From assembly GCF_007828045.1 (NCBI RefSeq), contig NZ_VITN01000003.1, positions 310,001-374,000 on the forward strand: DNA of 64,000 nucleotides, in the 5' to 3' direction. Below, in pieces: positions 50,121-60,434 of this stretch. Source of the DNA: Nitrospirillum amazonense. GTDB taxonomy: Bacteria; Pseudomonadota; Alphaproteobacteria; Azospirillales; Azospirillaceae. The notes under the pieces are model-generated. The model was not told the origin of the DNA, did no database searches, and saw only the letters and a list, made by a program, of their open reading frames with translations. A program made the position numbers and the translations under genes. Position 1 is the first letter of the stretch. Every line of letters starts with the position of its first letter.

Positions 50121-50819
50121 TCAGTGCGCCTCGCCGCCGCGCGGGCGGACGGGGTCCACCAGGGTGCCGGTGGCGTCGAACTGCACCATCTCGGCGATGT
50201 TGGTGGCCAGATCTCCCACGCGTTCCAGGTTCTTGGCGATGAACTGCAGGCTGGTGCAGGCCTCGATCAGGCTGGCGTCCTTGGCGACGAAGGCGAAAAT
50301 CTCCTGCGTCACGCCGGCGTGCATGTCGTCCAACTCCGCGTCACGGCGCCAGACTTCGGCGGCCAAGGCGGTGTCGCGGCGGGTGAAGGCCTCAATGGCG
50401 CCGGCCAGTTGCTTGCGCGCCAGATCCGACAGACGACCCACCGAGGCGGTGGCGCTGATGGTGGGGACGCTGTTCAGCACCAGGGCGCGCTTGGCCATGT
50501 TCTTGGCATAGTCGCCGACGCGTTCCAGCGCGTTGGCGGCCTTCAGGGCGGCCAGGGTGTGCCGCAGGTCGATGGCCATGGGGTGGCGCAGGGCCAACAG
50601 GCGGATGATCAGGCTTTCGACCTCATGCTCCAGCGCGTCCAGCACCTGGTCCTGCGCCACGGTCTCACGCGCCAGCGTGTCGTCGCGGTCCAGCACGGCG
50701 CGGGTCGCCTGCTGCAGCTGTTGCTCGGCCCGGCCGCCCATTTCCGCCAGCAGTGCGTCCAGGCGCTGCAGCTCGTTTTCGTAGGAGGTGACGATGTGAC
50801 GGGGCAACTGCTCGGACAT
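50121..50819 (-). CDS. PhoU-domain protein (second copy)
   Basis: The 232-residue protein again has two PhoU helical bundles with ALERVGDYAKNMAKRALVL and NLERVGDLATNIAEMVQFD as the E-x-x-x-D-x-x-x-N metal-site motifs. It begins MSEQLPRHIVTSYENELQRL, aligned with PhoU. It is clearly divergent in sequence from the phoU at 32186. No Pho box is visible upstream and no transporter gene is beside it. It may serve a different phosphate transporter or signalling branch. The gene lies next to tRNA-Thr and has its own terminator. Confidence 0.9.
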   Translation of the reverse strand: MSEQLPRHIVTSYENELQRLDALLAEMGGRAEQQLQQATRAVLDRDDTLARETVAQDQVLDALEHEVESLIIRLLALRHPMAIDLRHTLAALKAANALERVGDYAKNMAKRALVLNSVPTISATASVGRLSDLARKQLAGAIEAFTRRDTALAAEVWRRDAELDDMHAGVTQEIFAFVAKDASLIEACTSLQFIAKNLERVGDLATNIAEMVQFDATGTLVDPVRPRGGEAH

Positions 50820-50924
50820 GGGCGGTGCATCCAGGATGGGTGGAAACCAAGGTGGCGCCACCATACCGTCATCATATTGCAATCGTGCGACCGTGCGTCG
50901 CAGGGAATGGCAATTCCGCGCCCA

Positions 50925-50969
50925 GTTGGACGTTCGCCGGCTGGACGTTCGCCGGTTGGGCGTTCGACA
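50925..50969. repeat. Three 15-bp tandem repeats
   Basis: GTTGGACGTTCGCCG occurs three times in a row (50925-50939, 50940-50954, 50955-50969) with one to three changes per copy, just downstream of the tRNA-Thr gene (minus strand) and upstream of phoU2. Confidence 0.85.
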
Positions 50970-50997
50970 GATCGATGATGCGGGGATGATGGAAGGA

Positions 50998-51072
50998 TGG
51001 TGCCCCAAGTCGGATTTGAACCAACGGCCTACCGCTTACGAAGCGGTTGCTCTACCACTGAGCTATTGGGGC
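50998..51072 (-). tRNA. tRNA-Thr (anticodon CGT)
   Basis: A full cloverleaf is visible on the minus strand: acceptor stem GCCCCAA with TTGGGGC and discriminator A, D-loop AGCTCAGTGGTAGAGC, anticodon stem ACCGC/GCGGT with loop TTCGTAA (anticodon CGT, reading ACG), and T-loop GTTCAAATC. The 3' CCA is encoded at 51000-50998. Confidence 0.97.
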
Positions 51073-51150
51073 GCCCCTTGGAATGGAGGGGGGTATTAGC
51101 AGACCGAAACGCGGATGGCAACAGCGCGGTGAGGTTTTGAGTCTATTTAG

Positions 51151-51343
51151 TTTCCTCAGGCGCCGGCAGGGCATCCGCCCCTTGGCTCATCCTCGCCTTT
51201 CAGTCCGCTCACTCCCCGAAAGGCTCGGCGGACGCGGTCGCGTCCTCTACCGCTTCGCTCCAGGGCGCTCCACTGGACGCTGGGGGGCAAAGCGAGGAAG
51301 CCTAGCCAGCGGATGACGGCGCCCGGCGTTTGAAGGTGGGAAA
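51151..51343. repeat. Dispersed intergenic repeat, copy B (two inverted halves)
   Basis: The left half begins CCTCAGGCGCCGG (51154-51166) and continues with GGGCATCCGCCCCTTGGC, CATCCTCGCCTTTCAGTCC, CCCCGAAAGGCTCGGCGG and GCGGTCGCG, the family blocks shared with copy C. The right end (51319-51337) is the inverted version of such a head (complement CCTTCAAACGCCGGGCGCC), with TTTCC at both outer ends. The element fills the gap between tRNA-Thr and recQ and looks like two copies in inverted orientation. Confidence 0.7.
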
Positions 51344-51351
51344 ACAGACGC

Positions 51352-53403
<2,052 letters not shown>

Positions 53404-53885
53404 GACGGCTCTGGGGCGTGGCCCGCCGTAAGGTGCAGGCAGGGCCAGGGATAGCGGTGCGGAGCTAGAATAAGCCCATATCTAGGGGGGCTGCGGGGTC
53501 CCTGTCCACTGCTTCCTGCGGCTTCCCCCATCATGGCCGGAACATCGCGGGAACGCCGGCGGTTTAAGGATGGACCACCCGGCGCAAGAGCCGCCGTCCT
53601 TCTTTTTGAGGAGAGGCCCGAACCACCAGACAGCTTGAAGAAATCGGTCTTCCATTGCGAACATGTGACCGGTATCGTTCGCTCCCTTCATTAAGGGCCT
53701 TTTCATCCTTACCTACGTAGGATAAGGGACGAGGCGTAGTTGAATGGCCGCCTACCCCCTCGGATATAGCTCCGAGGCCGGCAGTTGGGTAAGCGGCGCG
53801 CCTGGGGCCGCCATCGCGGCAAGCCTTCGTGTCCCCGAGACGCCGCCCAACCCACCGCAAGGGATGTCCGGCGCCGCCACGTCCA
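53404..53885. other. 482-bp divergent region between recQ and phaZ
   Basis: I see no gene; the short minus-strand frame at 53482-53706 is not convincing. Two inverted repeats stand out: a 21-bp imperfect palindrome centred on CCTACGTAGG with CCTTA and TAAGG flanks (53707-53727), and CCTCGGA/TCCGAGG (53758-53764, 53771-53777). The region should contain the phaZ promoter. Confidence 0.5.
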
Positions 53886-55160
53886 ATGACGAGGATGATC
53901 CGCGTGCTGTACCAGCTGTTTGACATGCACCATGCCGCCCTGACCCCGCTCCGCCTGATGGCGGAGGCGACGCAGGCGACCTTCCGCAATCCCCTGGTCC
54001 CGGCTTCCTACACCGGCATGGGCCGCGCCATGGCCGCCGCCGGTGAGCTTATCGAGCGCACGACGCGCCGTTGGGGCAAACCGGAATTCGGCCTGAACAT
54101 CACCCACATCGACGGCCGTGAGGTCGCGGTGACGGAAGAGGCGGCGCTGCGCAAGCCCTTCTGCGTCCTGCGCCATTTCCAGCGCGCCACGCCGCACAGC
54201 GACCCCAAGGTGCTGGTGGTGGCCCCCATGTCGGGCCACTACGCCACCCTGCTGCGCGGCACGGTGGAGGCGCTGCTTCCGTCCCACGACGTCTACATCA
54301 CCGATTGGGTGGACGCGAAGCTGGTGCCCCTGTCGCGCGGTCGCTTCGACTTCGACGACTATGTCGAATACGTCATGGATTTCATCCGCTTCCTGGGGCC
54401 GGACACCCATGTCGTCGCCGTCTGCCAGCCGGCCGTGCCGGTGCTGGTGGCCGCGGCCGTCATGGCGCAGATGGAAGATACCTGCCAGCCGCGCAGCATG
54501 ACCCTGATGGGCGGTCCCATCGACACCCGCGTGTCGCCCACCCAGGTGACCCAGCTGGCCGAGACCCGTGACATCGGCTGGTTCGAGCGCACGGTGACCA
54601 CCTCGGTGCCGGTCTACTATCCGGGCGCCATGCGCCACGTCTATCCGGGCTTCATCCAGCTGACCGGCTTCATGTCCATGAACCTGGACCGGCACGTCGG
54701 CGCCCACGTCGATCTGTTCAAGCACCTGGTGCGTGGCGATGGCGAGAGTGCGGAGTCGCACCGCCGCTTCTACGACGAATACCTGTCGGTCATGGACCTG
54801 ACGGCGGAGTTCTACCTGCAGACCGTCAGGATCGTGTTCCAGGACCACGACCTGCCCAAGGGTACCCTGGAATACCGGGGCATGCGCGTCGACCCGTCGG
54901 CCATCAAGAAGACGGCCCTGTTCACGGTGGAGGGTGAGTTGGACGACATCTCCGCCCCCGGCCAGACGGTGGCCGCCCACGCCCTGTGCAGCGGCCTGGA
55001 GGGCGGCATGAAGCAGCACCACCTGCAGCAGGGCGTCGGCCATTACGGCATCTTCAATGGCCGCCGCTGGCGCGAGCACATCATGCCGCGCGTGCGCGAC
55101 TTCATCCGCAGCCATGAGCGTGCGGCTGCGGCCACGCCGCGACGGGGCGCGGCGGTCTGA
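53886..55160 (+). CDS. phaZ: Intracellular polyhydroxybutyrate depolymerase PhaZ
   Basis: The 424-residue protein matches intracellular PHB depolymerases: the MIRVLYQLFDMHHAAL start, a PKVLVVAPMSGHYATLLRGTVEALLPSHDVYITDW core, and the nucleophile segment VAVCQPAVPVL with C180 in place of the usual lipase-box Ser, as in Cupriavidus PhaZ1 (C183). Asp and His of the triad lie in the GELDDISAPGQ and GVGHYGIFNG segments. It mobilises stored PHB. In-frame starts at 53829, 53886 and 53895 are possible. It ends at a strong terminator. Confidence 0.94.
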   Translation: MTRMIRVLYQLFDMHHAALTPLRLMAEATQATFRNPLVPASYTGMGRAMAAAGELIERTTRRWGKPEFGLNITHIDGREVAVTEEAALRKPFCVLRHFQRATPHSDPKVLVVAPMSGHYATLLRGTVEALLPSHDVYITDWVDAKLVPLSRGRFDFDDYVEYVMDFIRFLGPDTHVVAVCQPAVPVLVAAAVMAQMEDTCQPRSMTLMGGPIDTRVSPTQVTQLAETRDIGWFERTVTTSVPVYYPGAMRHVYPGFIQLTGFMSMNLDRHVGAHVDLFKHLVRGDGESAESHRRFYDEYLSVMDLTAEFYLQTVRIVFQDHDLPKGTLEYRGMRVDPSAIKKTALFTVEGELDDISAPGQTVAAHALCSGLEGGMKQHHLQQGVGHYGIFNGRRWREHIMPRVRDFIRSHERAAAATPRRGAAV

Positions 55161-55173
55161 TCAGCGGACACGG

Positions 55174-55213
55174 AATGAAAAAGGGCGGTCCTTAGGGGCC
55201 GCCCTTTTTCATT
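55174..55213. terminator. Bidirectional terminator overlapping a gene end
   Basis: A perfect 15-base stem (AATGAAAAAGGGCGG 55174-55188, CCGCCCTTTTTCATT 55199-55213) with A- and T-runs in its arms can end both phaZ and the convergent GNAT gene. The GNAT stop codon (55209-55211) lies inside the right arm. Confidence 0.92.
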
Positions 55214-55691
55214 GGTGCTGGATCGGGATGACATAGCGCACGAAGCCATCCGCGCCCTGGGCCACGCTGTCGTACAGGCGGCGGGCGGTGGCGTTGGTCT
55301 CTTGCGTGTGCCAGTAGACGCGGCCCCAGCCGTGCTCCCGGCCAAGCGCCACCAGCCGCTCGATCAGGGCCCGGCCCACGCCCTGGCCGCGCGATGCGGG
55401 GTCGGTGAACAGGTCTTCCAGGTAACAGATCAGGCCGGTGCCCCAGGTGTTGGGGTGCAGGACGTAGTGGCAGAAGCCGAGGATGCGGCCGGCCGCATCG
55501 CGCGCTACCAGTGCCTTCACGGCCGAATTTGGGTCCTGCAAGCGCGCCCATAGCGTGGTTGTCACGCCCGGATCAACGCGGACCTGGTAAAAAGCGCAGT
55601 ATTGATCCCATAAGGGGCACCATGCGGCCTCGTCATCGGGGCCGATGGGCTCTATCTTAATTTCCGGGCGGGGTGACTCAGGCATGGCCAT
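55209..55691 (-). CDS. GNAT family N-acetyltransferase
   Basis: The 160-residue protein has the classical GNAT layout: an IEPIGPDDEAAWCPLWDQYCAFY start, central beta strands (GRILGFCHYVLH, GLICYLEDLFTDP), the acetyl-CoA loop RGQGVGRALI, and WGRVYWHTQETNATARRLYDSVA in the alpha4-beta6 region. It is a soluble enzyme; substrate unknown. ATGs at 55691 and 55685 are equally possible starts. The upstream neighbour is the divergent GST gene. Confidence 0.9.
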   Translation of the reverse strand: MAMPESPRPEIKIEPIGPDDEAAWCPLWDQYCAFYQVRVDPGVTTTLWARLQDPNSAVKALVARDAAGRILGFCHYVLHPNTWGTGLICYLEDLFTDPASRGQGVGRALIERLVALGREHGWGRVYWHTQETNATARRLYDSVAQGADGFVRYVIPIQHQ

Positions 55692-55761
55692 CGGGTGATC
55701 TCCGCTTAAGGCCTTTAGGCTCTATTGAAATCCACGCGCTTACGTTAGATTGCCGGCCCAC

Positions 55762-56433
55762 ATGCGTACACTTGTCCACCATCCCTTGTCCCCCTTCGCG
55801 CGCAAGGTCCGCGTCGTGCTGGCGGAAAAGCGCCTCGAGGTCGACCTCGAGGTCGAAAAGCCCTGGGAACGCCGTGAGGAGTTCCTGGCGCTGAATCCGG
55901 CTGGCGAGTTGCCGGTGCTGGTCGAGGATGACGGGGCGACGGTGGTGGAACACGCCGCCATCTGCAATTACCTGGAAGAGGCCTACCCCCACGCCCCCAC
56001 GCTGCTGGGCCGCGAGGTCCTGCTGCGGGCGGAGGTGCGGCGCCTGGCCGCCTGGTTCGACGTGAAGTTCAACCAGGAGGTGACGGAGAATCTGGTGGGG
56101 GAGAAGCTGATCAAGCGCTTCTCCGGTTCCGGCACGCCCCATGCCCAGGCCATCCGCGCCGGCCTGGCCAACATCCATTACCACCTGGACTACATCGCCT
56201 ATCTGGCGGACCGGCGGAAATGGCTGGCCGGGGACGACTTCTCGCTGGCCGACATCGCCGCGGCGGCGCACCTGTCGACCATCGACTATCTGGGTGACGT
56301 GCCCTGGGACCAGCATCCCGAGGCCAAGGACTGGTACATGCGCATCAAGTGCCGCCCCAGCTTCCGTCCCCTGCTGGGCGACCACCTGCCGGGCGCCCCG
56401 CCGCCCAAGCACTACGCGGATCTGGATTTTTAG
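55762..56433 (+). CDS. Glutathione S-transferase family protein
   Basis: The 223-residue protein has an N-terminal thioredoxin-like domain (LVHHPLSPFARKVRVVLAEKRLEV, with Ser-Pro-Phe in the active-site helix, NPAGELPVL with the cis-proline and EHAAICNYLEE) and an all-helical C-terminal domain (WLAGDDFSLADIAAAAHLSTIDYLG). The residues fit a GST with serine or cysteine-free chemistry; the substrate is unknown. ATG 55762 is used rather than the TTG 12 bp upstream. A terminator formed by repeat copy E follows. Confidence 0.93.
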   Translation: MRTLVHHPLSPFARKVRVVLAEKRLEVDLEVEKPWERREEFLALNPAGELPVLVEDDGATVVEHAAICNYLEEAYPHAPTLLGREVLLRAEVRRLAAWFDVKFNQEVTENLVGEKLIKRFSGSGTPHAQAIRAGLANIHYHLDYIAYLADRRKWLAGDDFSLADIAAAAHLSTIDYLGDVPWDQHPEAKDWYMRIKCRPSFRPLLGDHLPGAPPPKHYADLDF

Positions 56434-56445
56434 TTTTTGCCGCGC

Positions 56446-56493
56446 CCTCAGGCGCCGGACAGCGGCATGAGGCTCATGCCGCTGGTCGTTTTT
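56446..56493 (+). terminator. Terminator formed by a shortened copy (E) of the dispersed repeat
   Basis: The head CCTCAGGCGCCGG (56446-56458) is joined directly to the family tail ACAGCGGCATGAG, whose inverted partner follows, making a ten-base stem CAGCGGCATG/CATGCCGCTG (56460-56469, 56475-56484) and then TTTTT at 56489-56493. It lies 13 bp past the GST stop and looks like a working rho-independent terminator. Confidence 0.75.
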
Positions 56494-56604
56494 GGTGAGC
56501 CATCCCTCTGATTTGTTCCCGCCATAAATCCGCCGCGACCCTTTGCCACAAGCAGGGGGCCGCCGGTGCATTCCGCGCCGGCCCAAGAACGGATGGGAAC
56601 CCCT

Positions 56605-57336
56605 ATGCGTAGCCTGATCGCCGCATCCCTGATCGCGACCGCCAGCCTGGCGGCCCTGCCCCTGGCCGCCGCCCCCGCCACGGCGCAGGTCATGGCGGCC
56701 CAGCCGGTGCAGGACCAGGTGACCCTGACCCTGACGGCGGAGGATTGGGTGAAGACCGACACGGCGCGGGTGTCGCTGACGGTGGATGCCGGCGGCGGCA
56801 ACGCCGGCTCCGCCCGCGCCGATGTGCTGAAGGCGGCGCAGGCCGTGTCCGACAAGGGAGAGTGGCGCGTCGTCTCCTTCGACCGGCAGCAGGACGCCGC
56901 CGGCCTGGATCATTGGCGGGCGGCGCTTGAGGCCCGCCTGCCGGAGGCCCAGCTCGGCGGCCTGGCCGACCGCGCCCGCCAGGCCAGCCGTGCCGGCCTG
57001 CAGATCCGCGTGGAGGGCGTGGACTTCACCCCCACCCTGGCGGAGCAGGAGGCCGTGCGCACCCGCCTGCGAGAGGCGCTGTACCGCCGCGTGACGGAGG
57101 AGATGAAGGGCCTGAACGCCGCCTTTCCCGGCCGCGACTTCCGCGTCGGCCGGGTGGACTTCAACGCCCCGGTGATGAGCGGCGGCATGGCGCCTCGCGC
57201 ACCGATGATGGCCATGGCCAAGACGGCGGACGGCGCCCTGGCCGAGGGCGGGGGGCTGGACGTGGCGCAGAAGGCGACGCAGACGGCCCGCGTCACCTTC
57301 TCGGCCTACGCCCCGGCGGCGCCTCAGGGGCGGTGA
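56605..57336 (+). CDS. Secreted protein, SIMPL-like (DUF541-like) pattern
   Basis: The 243-residue protein has a Sec signal peptide (cleavage near ATA at about 25-27) and a body that starts VTLTLTAEDWVKTDTARVSLTVDAGG and ends KATQTARVTFSAY, with helices between, like the beta-strand ends of SIMPL-domain periplasmic proteins. The match is weak and the role is unknown. It overlaps the convergent SDR-type gene by 13 bp. Confidence 0.75.
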   Translation: MRSLIAASLIATASLAALPLAAAPATAQVMAAQPVQDQVTLTLTAEDWVKTDTARVSLTVDAGGGNAGSARADVLKAAQAVSDKGEWRVVSFDRQQDAAGLDHWRAALEARLPEAQLGGLADRARQASRAGLQIRVEGVDFTPTLAEQEAVRTRLREALYRRVTEEMKGLNAAFPGRDFRVGRVDFNAPVMSGGMAPRAPMMAMAKTADGALAEGGGLDVAQKATQTARVTFSAYAPAAPQGR

Positions 57337-58220
57337 GCCGCCCTTTCGGCCGCCAGCTGGTCGGCCAACCCCTCGCGATAACTGGGGTAGCGCAGACTGA
57401 CCCCCAGCTCCGCCTTGATGCGGGCGTTGGCGATGCGCTTGTTCTCGCCATAGAAGCTGGTGGCCATGGGGGACAGGTTGGCCTGGTCGAAGGGCACCAG
57501 CGGCGGCGGCTCCAGTCCCAGCAACTCGGCGGCGTAGGACACCACGTCGGGGGAGGGGCAGGGGTGGTCGTCGGCCACGTTGTAGATGGCGCCGGGGTTG
57601 GGCCGTTCCATGCTGGCCATCAGGGCGCTGCCCAGATCGTGGATGTGGATGCGGCTGAACACCTGGCCCTTCTTGTCCACGCGCCGGGCGGTTCCCGCTC
57701 GCATCTGGTCCAAGGCGCTGCGGCCGGGGCCGTAGATGCCGGGCAGGCGGAAGCGATGGACGGGCAGGCCGTGGGCGTCATGCAGGGCCATCCACTGCGC
57801 CTCCGCCATCGCACGGGCCCTGCCCCGCTCCGTCGCCGGCTGAACGGGCGCCGACTCGTCCACCCAGCCGCCGTCCTTGTTGCCATAGACCCCGGTGGTG
57901 GAGAGATAGCCCACCCAGCGCAGGTTGGGCAGGGCCAGGATGTCGGGCGTCAGGGCCGCCAACACCCTGTCGCCCTCCGCCGTGGGCGGCACCGAGTCCA
58001 GCAGGTGGGTGGTGCCGGCCAGGGCGCCTGGCTCCAACGGCTTGTCGGGACTGAAGACGTGGGCCTCGATGCCCTGGGCGCGCAGGGCCGCCGCCTTCTC
58101 CGCAGTGCGGCAGGTGCCGGCCACCTGCCAGCCGGCGTCAAGCAGGCGGCGGGCCAGGGCCGTGGCGCTGAAGCCCAGGCCGAAGCAGAACAGGCGGCCG
58201 GGGAGGGGGGGATGCGACAT
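57324..58220 (-). CDS. NAD-dependent epimerase/dehydratase family protein (YeeZ-like)
   Basis: The 298-residue protein has a Rossmann start (GRLFCFGLGFSATALARRLLDAG), a VGYLSTTGVYGNKDGGWVDE segment with the Ser/Thr of the SDR active site, a FRLPGIYGPGRSALDQM motif, and SRIHIHDLGSALMASM. The YxxxK pair is not obvious, so catalysis is uncertain. It resembles the E. coli YeeZ class of short extended SDRs. It runs convergently into the secreted-protein gene. Confidence 0.88.
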   Translation of the reverse strand: MSHPPLPGRLFCFGLGFSATALARRLLDAGWQVAGTCRTAEKAAALRAQGIEAHVFSPDKPLEPGALAGTTHLLDSVPPTAEGDRVLAALTPDILALPNLRWVGYLSTTGVYGNKDGGWVDESAPVQPATERGRARAMAEAQWMALHDAHGLPVHRFRLPGIYGPGRSALDQMRAGTARRVDKKGQVFSRIHIHDLGSALMASMERPNPGAIYNVADDHPCPSPDVVSYAAELLGLEPPPLVPFDQANLSPMATSFYGENKRIANARIKAELGVSLRYPSYREGLADQLAAERAAHRP

Positions 58221-58408
58221 GGCGACCAGGCTCCGTTAACCAATTGGGGTGCTTGCCCGTGACCCCCGCACCTTCAGGATGGCAGGGACCCGCGCCTGCC
58301 GGGGCGGGCCCCGCCCGTGCTATCCTGTGACCCGGGGCCGCGCCACGTAAGGCCGGCCCCGGGATGAAAGCACTTGCGATCCATCCGCCGTTCGGGACTC
58401 TAGGCGCC

Positions 58409-59257
58409 ATGATGATTACCCTCAAGCTTCCCCACCTTTCCAGCCGCGTTCTGGCCCCGGCCATAACCGCCATCCTATGCGGCATCGCCACCGGCGCCGG
58501 GGCCGTGCCCGTGGCGCTGAACCGCGACACCTGCCTGCAGCGGGCCAAGGAACTGCCCGACTTCGCCTATGCCGAGGCGCAGCTGTGGGAAAAGAAGGGC
58601 GGCGGCAACGATGCCCGCCTGTGCCAGGCCATGGCCCAGCTGTTCCGGGGGGAATACAAGGAATCGGCGGTGGCGCTGGAGGCGGTGATTCCCGTCCTGG
58701 GCCTGCCGCCCAAGGTGACGGCGGGACTGTGGGGCAAGGCCGGCTGGGCCTGGTTCAACGCCAAGGAACACGCCAAGGCCGATACCGACTACACCAAGGC
58801 CATCGGCCTGCAGCCCGAGGATCCCGACCTGCTGATCGACCGCGCCACGGAACGGGCGGGGGCGGAGCGCTGGTGGGACGTGCTGCGCGACCTGGACCGG
58901 GCGCTCAGCCTGGATGGCGGCCGCGTCGACGCCATGGTCATGCGGGCGGAGACCAAGCACCGACTGGGCCGTGACGTGGAGGCCGGGCGCGATCTGCGCA
59001 TGGCCCTGTCGCTGGATCCGGATAATGCCCAGGGCCTGCTGCTCAGCGGCAACATCAAGGCCGACCGGGGCGATAAGCCGGGGGCCAAGGCCGACTGGAC
59101 CCACGCCGCGCAGGTCGCGGGCGACAGTGCCGCCGGCGCCGCGGCCCAGGACAACCTGGCCCGGCTGGACGGCAAGGATCCGATGAAGGATGACGCGCCG
59201 GCCAAGGCGGCCCCGAAGGCGGATGCCAAGACCGAGGACAAGCCCAAGGCCCAGTGA
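58409..59257 (+). CDS. Secreted TPR-repeat protein
   Basis: The 282-residue protein has a signal peptide (cleavage near residue 32) and tandem TPR units (about 80-230; AGWAWFNAKEHAKADTDYTKAIGLQPEDPDLLIDRATERA, then DLDRALSLDGGRVDAMVMRAETKHRLG, then DLRMALSLDPDNAQGLLLSG), followed by a Lys/Ala-rich tail. TPRs mediate protein-protein contacts, here probably in the periplasm. The MM start at 58409 is chosen over ATG 58364 because the signal peptide then begins near the N-terminus. Confidence 0.85.
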   Translation: MMITLKLPHLSSRVLAPAITAILCGIATGAGAVPVALNRDTCLQRAKELPDFAYAEAQLWEKKGGGNDARLCQAMAQLFRGEYKESAVALEAVIPVLGLPPKVTAGLWGKAGWAWFNAKEHAKADTDYTKAIGLQPEDPDLLIDRATERAGAERWWDVLRDLDRALSLDGGRVDAMVMRAETKHRLGRDVEAGRDLRMALSLDPDNAQGLLLSGNIKADRGDKPGAKADWTHAAQVAGDSAAGAAAQDNLARLDGKDPMKDDAPAKAAPKADAKTEDKPKAQ

Positions 59258-59277
59258 CCGGCCTTATCTGAAGGGCC

Positions 59278-60096
59278 TTATCCCGGGACGCGGCGAATCG
59301 CCATTTCGGTGGCTTGACCCAGCCGCCGCCGTTCGACATAGCCCACGGTCGTGCCCCGGTCGGTCCGGGCGCGCACCTTGACCCAGCCCCCCGGGACGCC
59401 GCCAGCCGGCACGTCTTCCGCCAGCACCTCCAGCTCCGTGGTGGGGGGCAACAGGGCCACGGCCGCCTGCTGGTTGGTGGGGGCTGGATAGAGGAAGGCG
59501 CTGCGCCCCGCCACGGCGGCATGCGCCTTGGCCGGGGTGAACAGCAGGGCGGCTCGCGACAGCAGGGCCTGGCCCTTGTCCGTGCCCGTGGCACCGGCGG
59601 GGGCTATATAGGCGCGCGCCGCCACGGTCCCGGCGACACCCACCAGGGCCGCCAAGACATAGCCGCGCCAGCGGCCGCGCGGCTTCATCTTGGCCGACCG
59701 AGTCGGTTGGGCTACGGCACGGGCCTGGTGCCGGGCCGCCGCCAGCTCGCTGACCAGTTGGCCCGCCTGGCCCTCCGCCTTATCGGCGCGGGTCTGGGCC
59801 ACGCGCAGGGCGCGCAAGGCCTCCTCCCGCTGGCGCTCCAAGGCCAAAATGCGGTCTTCCAGCGACCGGGTGTCAGACTGCGGCGGGGGCGGGGCTGTGC
59901 GATAGACCACCTTGGCCGGGGACTGGATCCACTGGCCCACGTCGTTGAAGCCCAAGCCCCGCTTGGGCAGCAGGCGGCGCAGCTTGGCCAGCGCCGTTAC
60001 CGCCTCGCCTTCGAAATCCGATCCCAGCAGGCGGATCAGCTTCGCCACCTGCTCGCGATTGGCCTGTTCATTGTCGGTGTCACTGTCGGTCGTCAT
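59278..60096 (-). CDS. Membrane-anchored protein with coiled coil and SH3-like domain
   Basis: The 272-residue protein has an N-terminal helical domain (LIRLLGSDFEGEAVTALAKLRRLLPKRGLGFNDVGQWI), a coiled coil (about 78-128), one membrane helix (about 145-163) and a C-terminal SH3-like region (about 200-270: AVAGRSAFLYPAPTNQQAAVALLPPTTELEVLAEDVPAGGVPGGWVKVRARTDRGTTVGYV). A cytosolic N-terminus with an external SH3 domain is likely, so it may bind cell-wall or envelope ligands. The family is not recognised. It is convergent with the TPR gene. Confidence 0.85.
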   Translation of the reverse strand: MTTDSDTDNEQANREQVAKLIRLLGSDFEGEAVTALAKLRRLLPKRGLGFNDVGQWIQSPAKVVYRTAPPPPQSDTRSLEDRILALERQREEALRALRVAQTRADKAEGQAGQLVSELAAARHQARAVAQPTRSAKMKPRGRWRGYVLAALVGVAGTVAARAYIAPAGATGTDKGQALLSRAALLFTPAKAHAAVAGRSAFLYPAPTNQQAAVALLPPTTELEVLAEDVPAGGVPGGWVKVRARTDRGTTVGYVERRRLGQATEMAIRRVPG

Positions 60097-60434
60097 GCCG
60101 GCGCCTCAAGAGATGGTGCGCTGGGTTAACGGCGGCGGTTTTGGCGGGTTCCGTGGAAATTGGGCCGCGGCCGGAAGGCTTAAGCGGACCTCAGCCGTCC
60201 GGCGAAGGGGCCGTTTCCGCCGGGGTGGGGTGCCTGCCCCGCCACGTGGCGCGGGGGCAGGGACGGAGAAGAGTCTTAACCTTCCGGCAAGAAGTTCGGC
60301 GGAAAGGCCGCGATCATATCCCGCCTTCGCCACAATCCGGTCGAACGGCGGCCCCCTTCCATTGGGACTATGACCCTGCGCCCCGATGGTGGGACGCCCG
60401 ATCAAACCCCCTCTGATCATTAAGGATCACGACC
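60097..60434. other. 338-bp divergent intergenic region
   Basis: No gene is supported here. There are GC-rich inverted repeats (for example around 60225-60260), but no clear promoter. An AAGGA ribosome-binding sequence (60422-60426) precedes the gene at 60435. Confidence 0.5.

Noticed and set aside
53482-53706. Small minus-strand frame upstream of recQ
   Set aside because: It has no recognisable domain, no ribosome-binding site and ends in Pro/Gly/Thr-rich low-complexity sequence.
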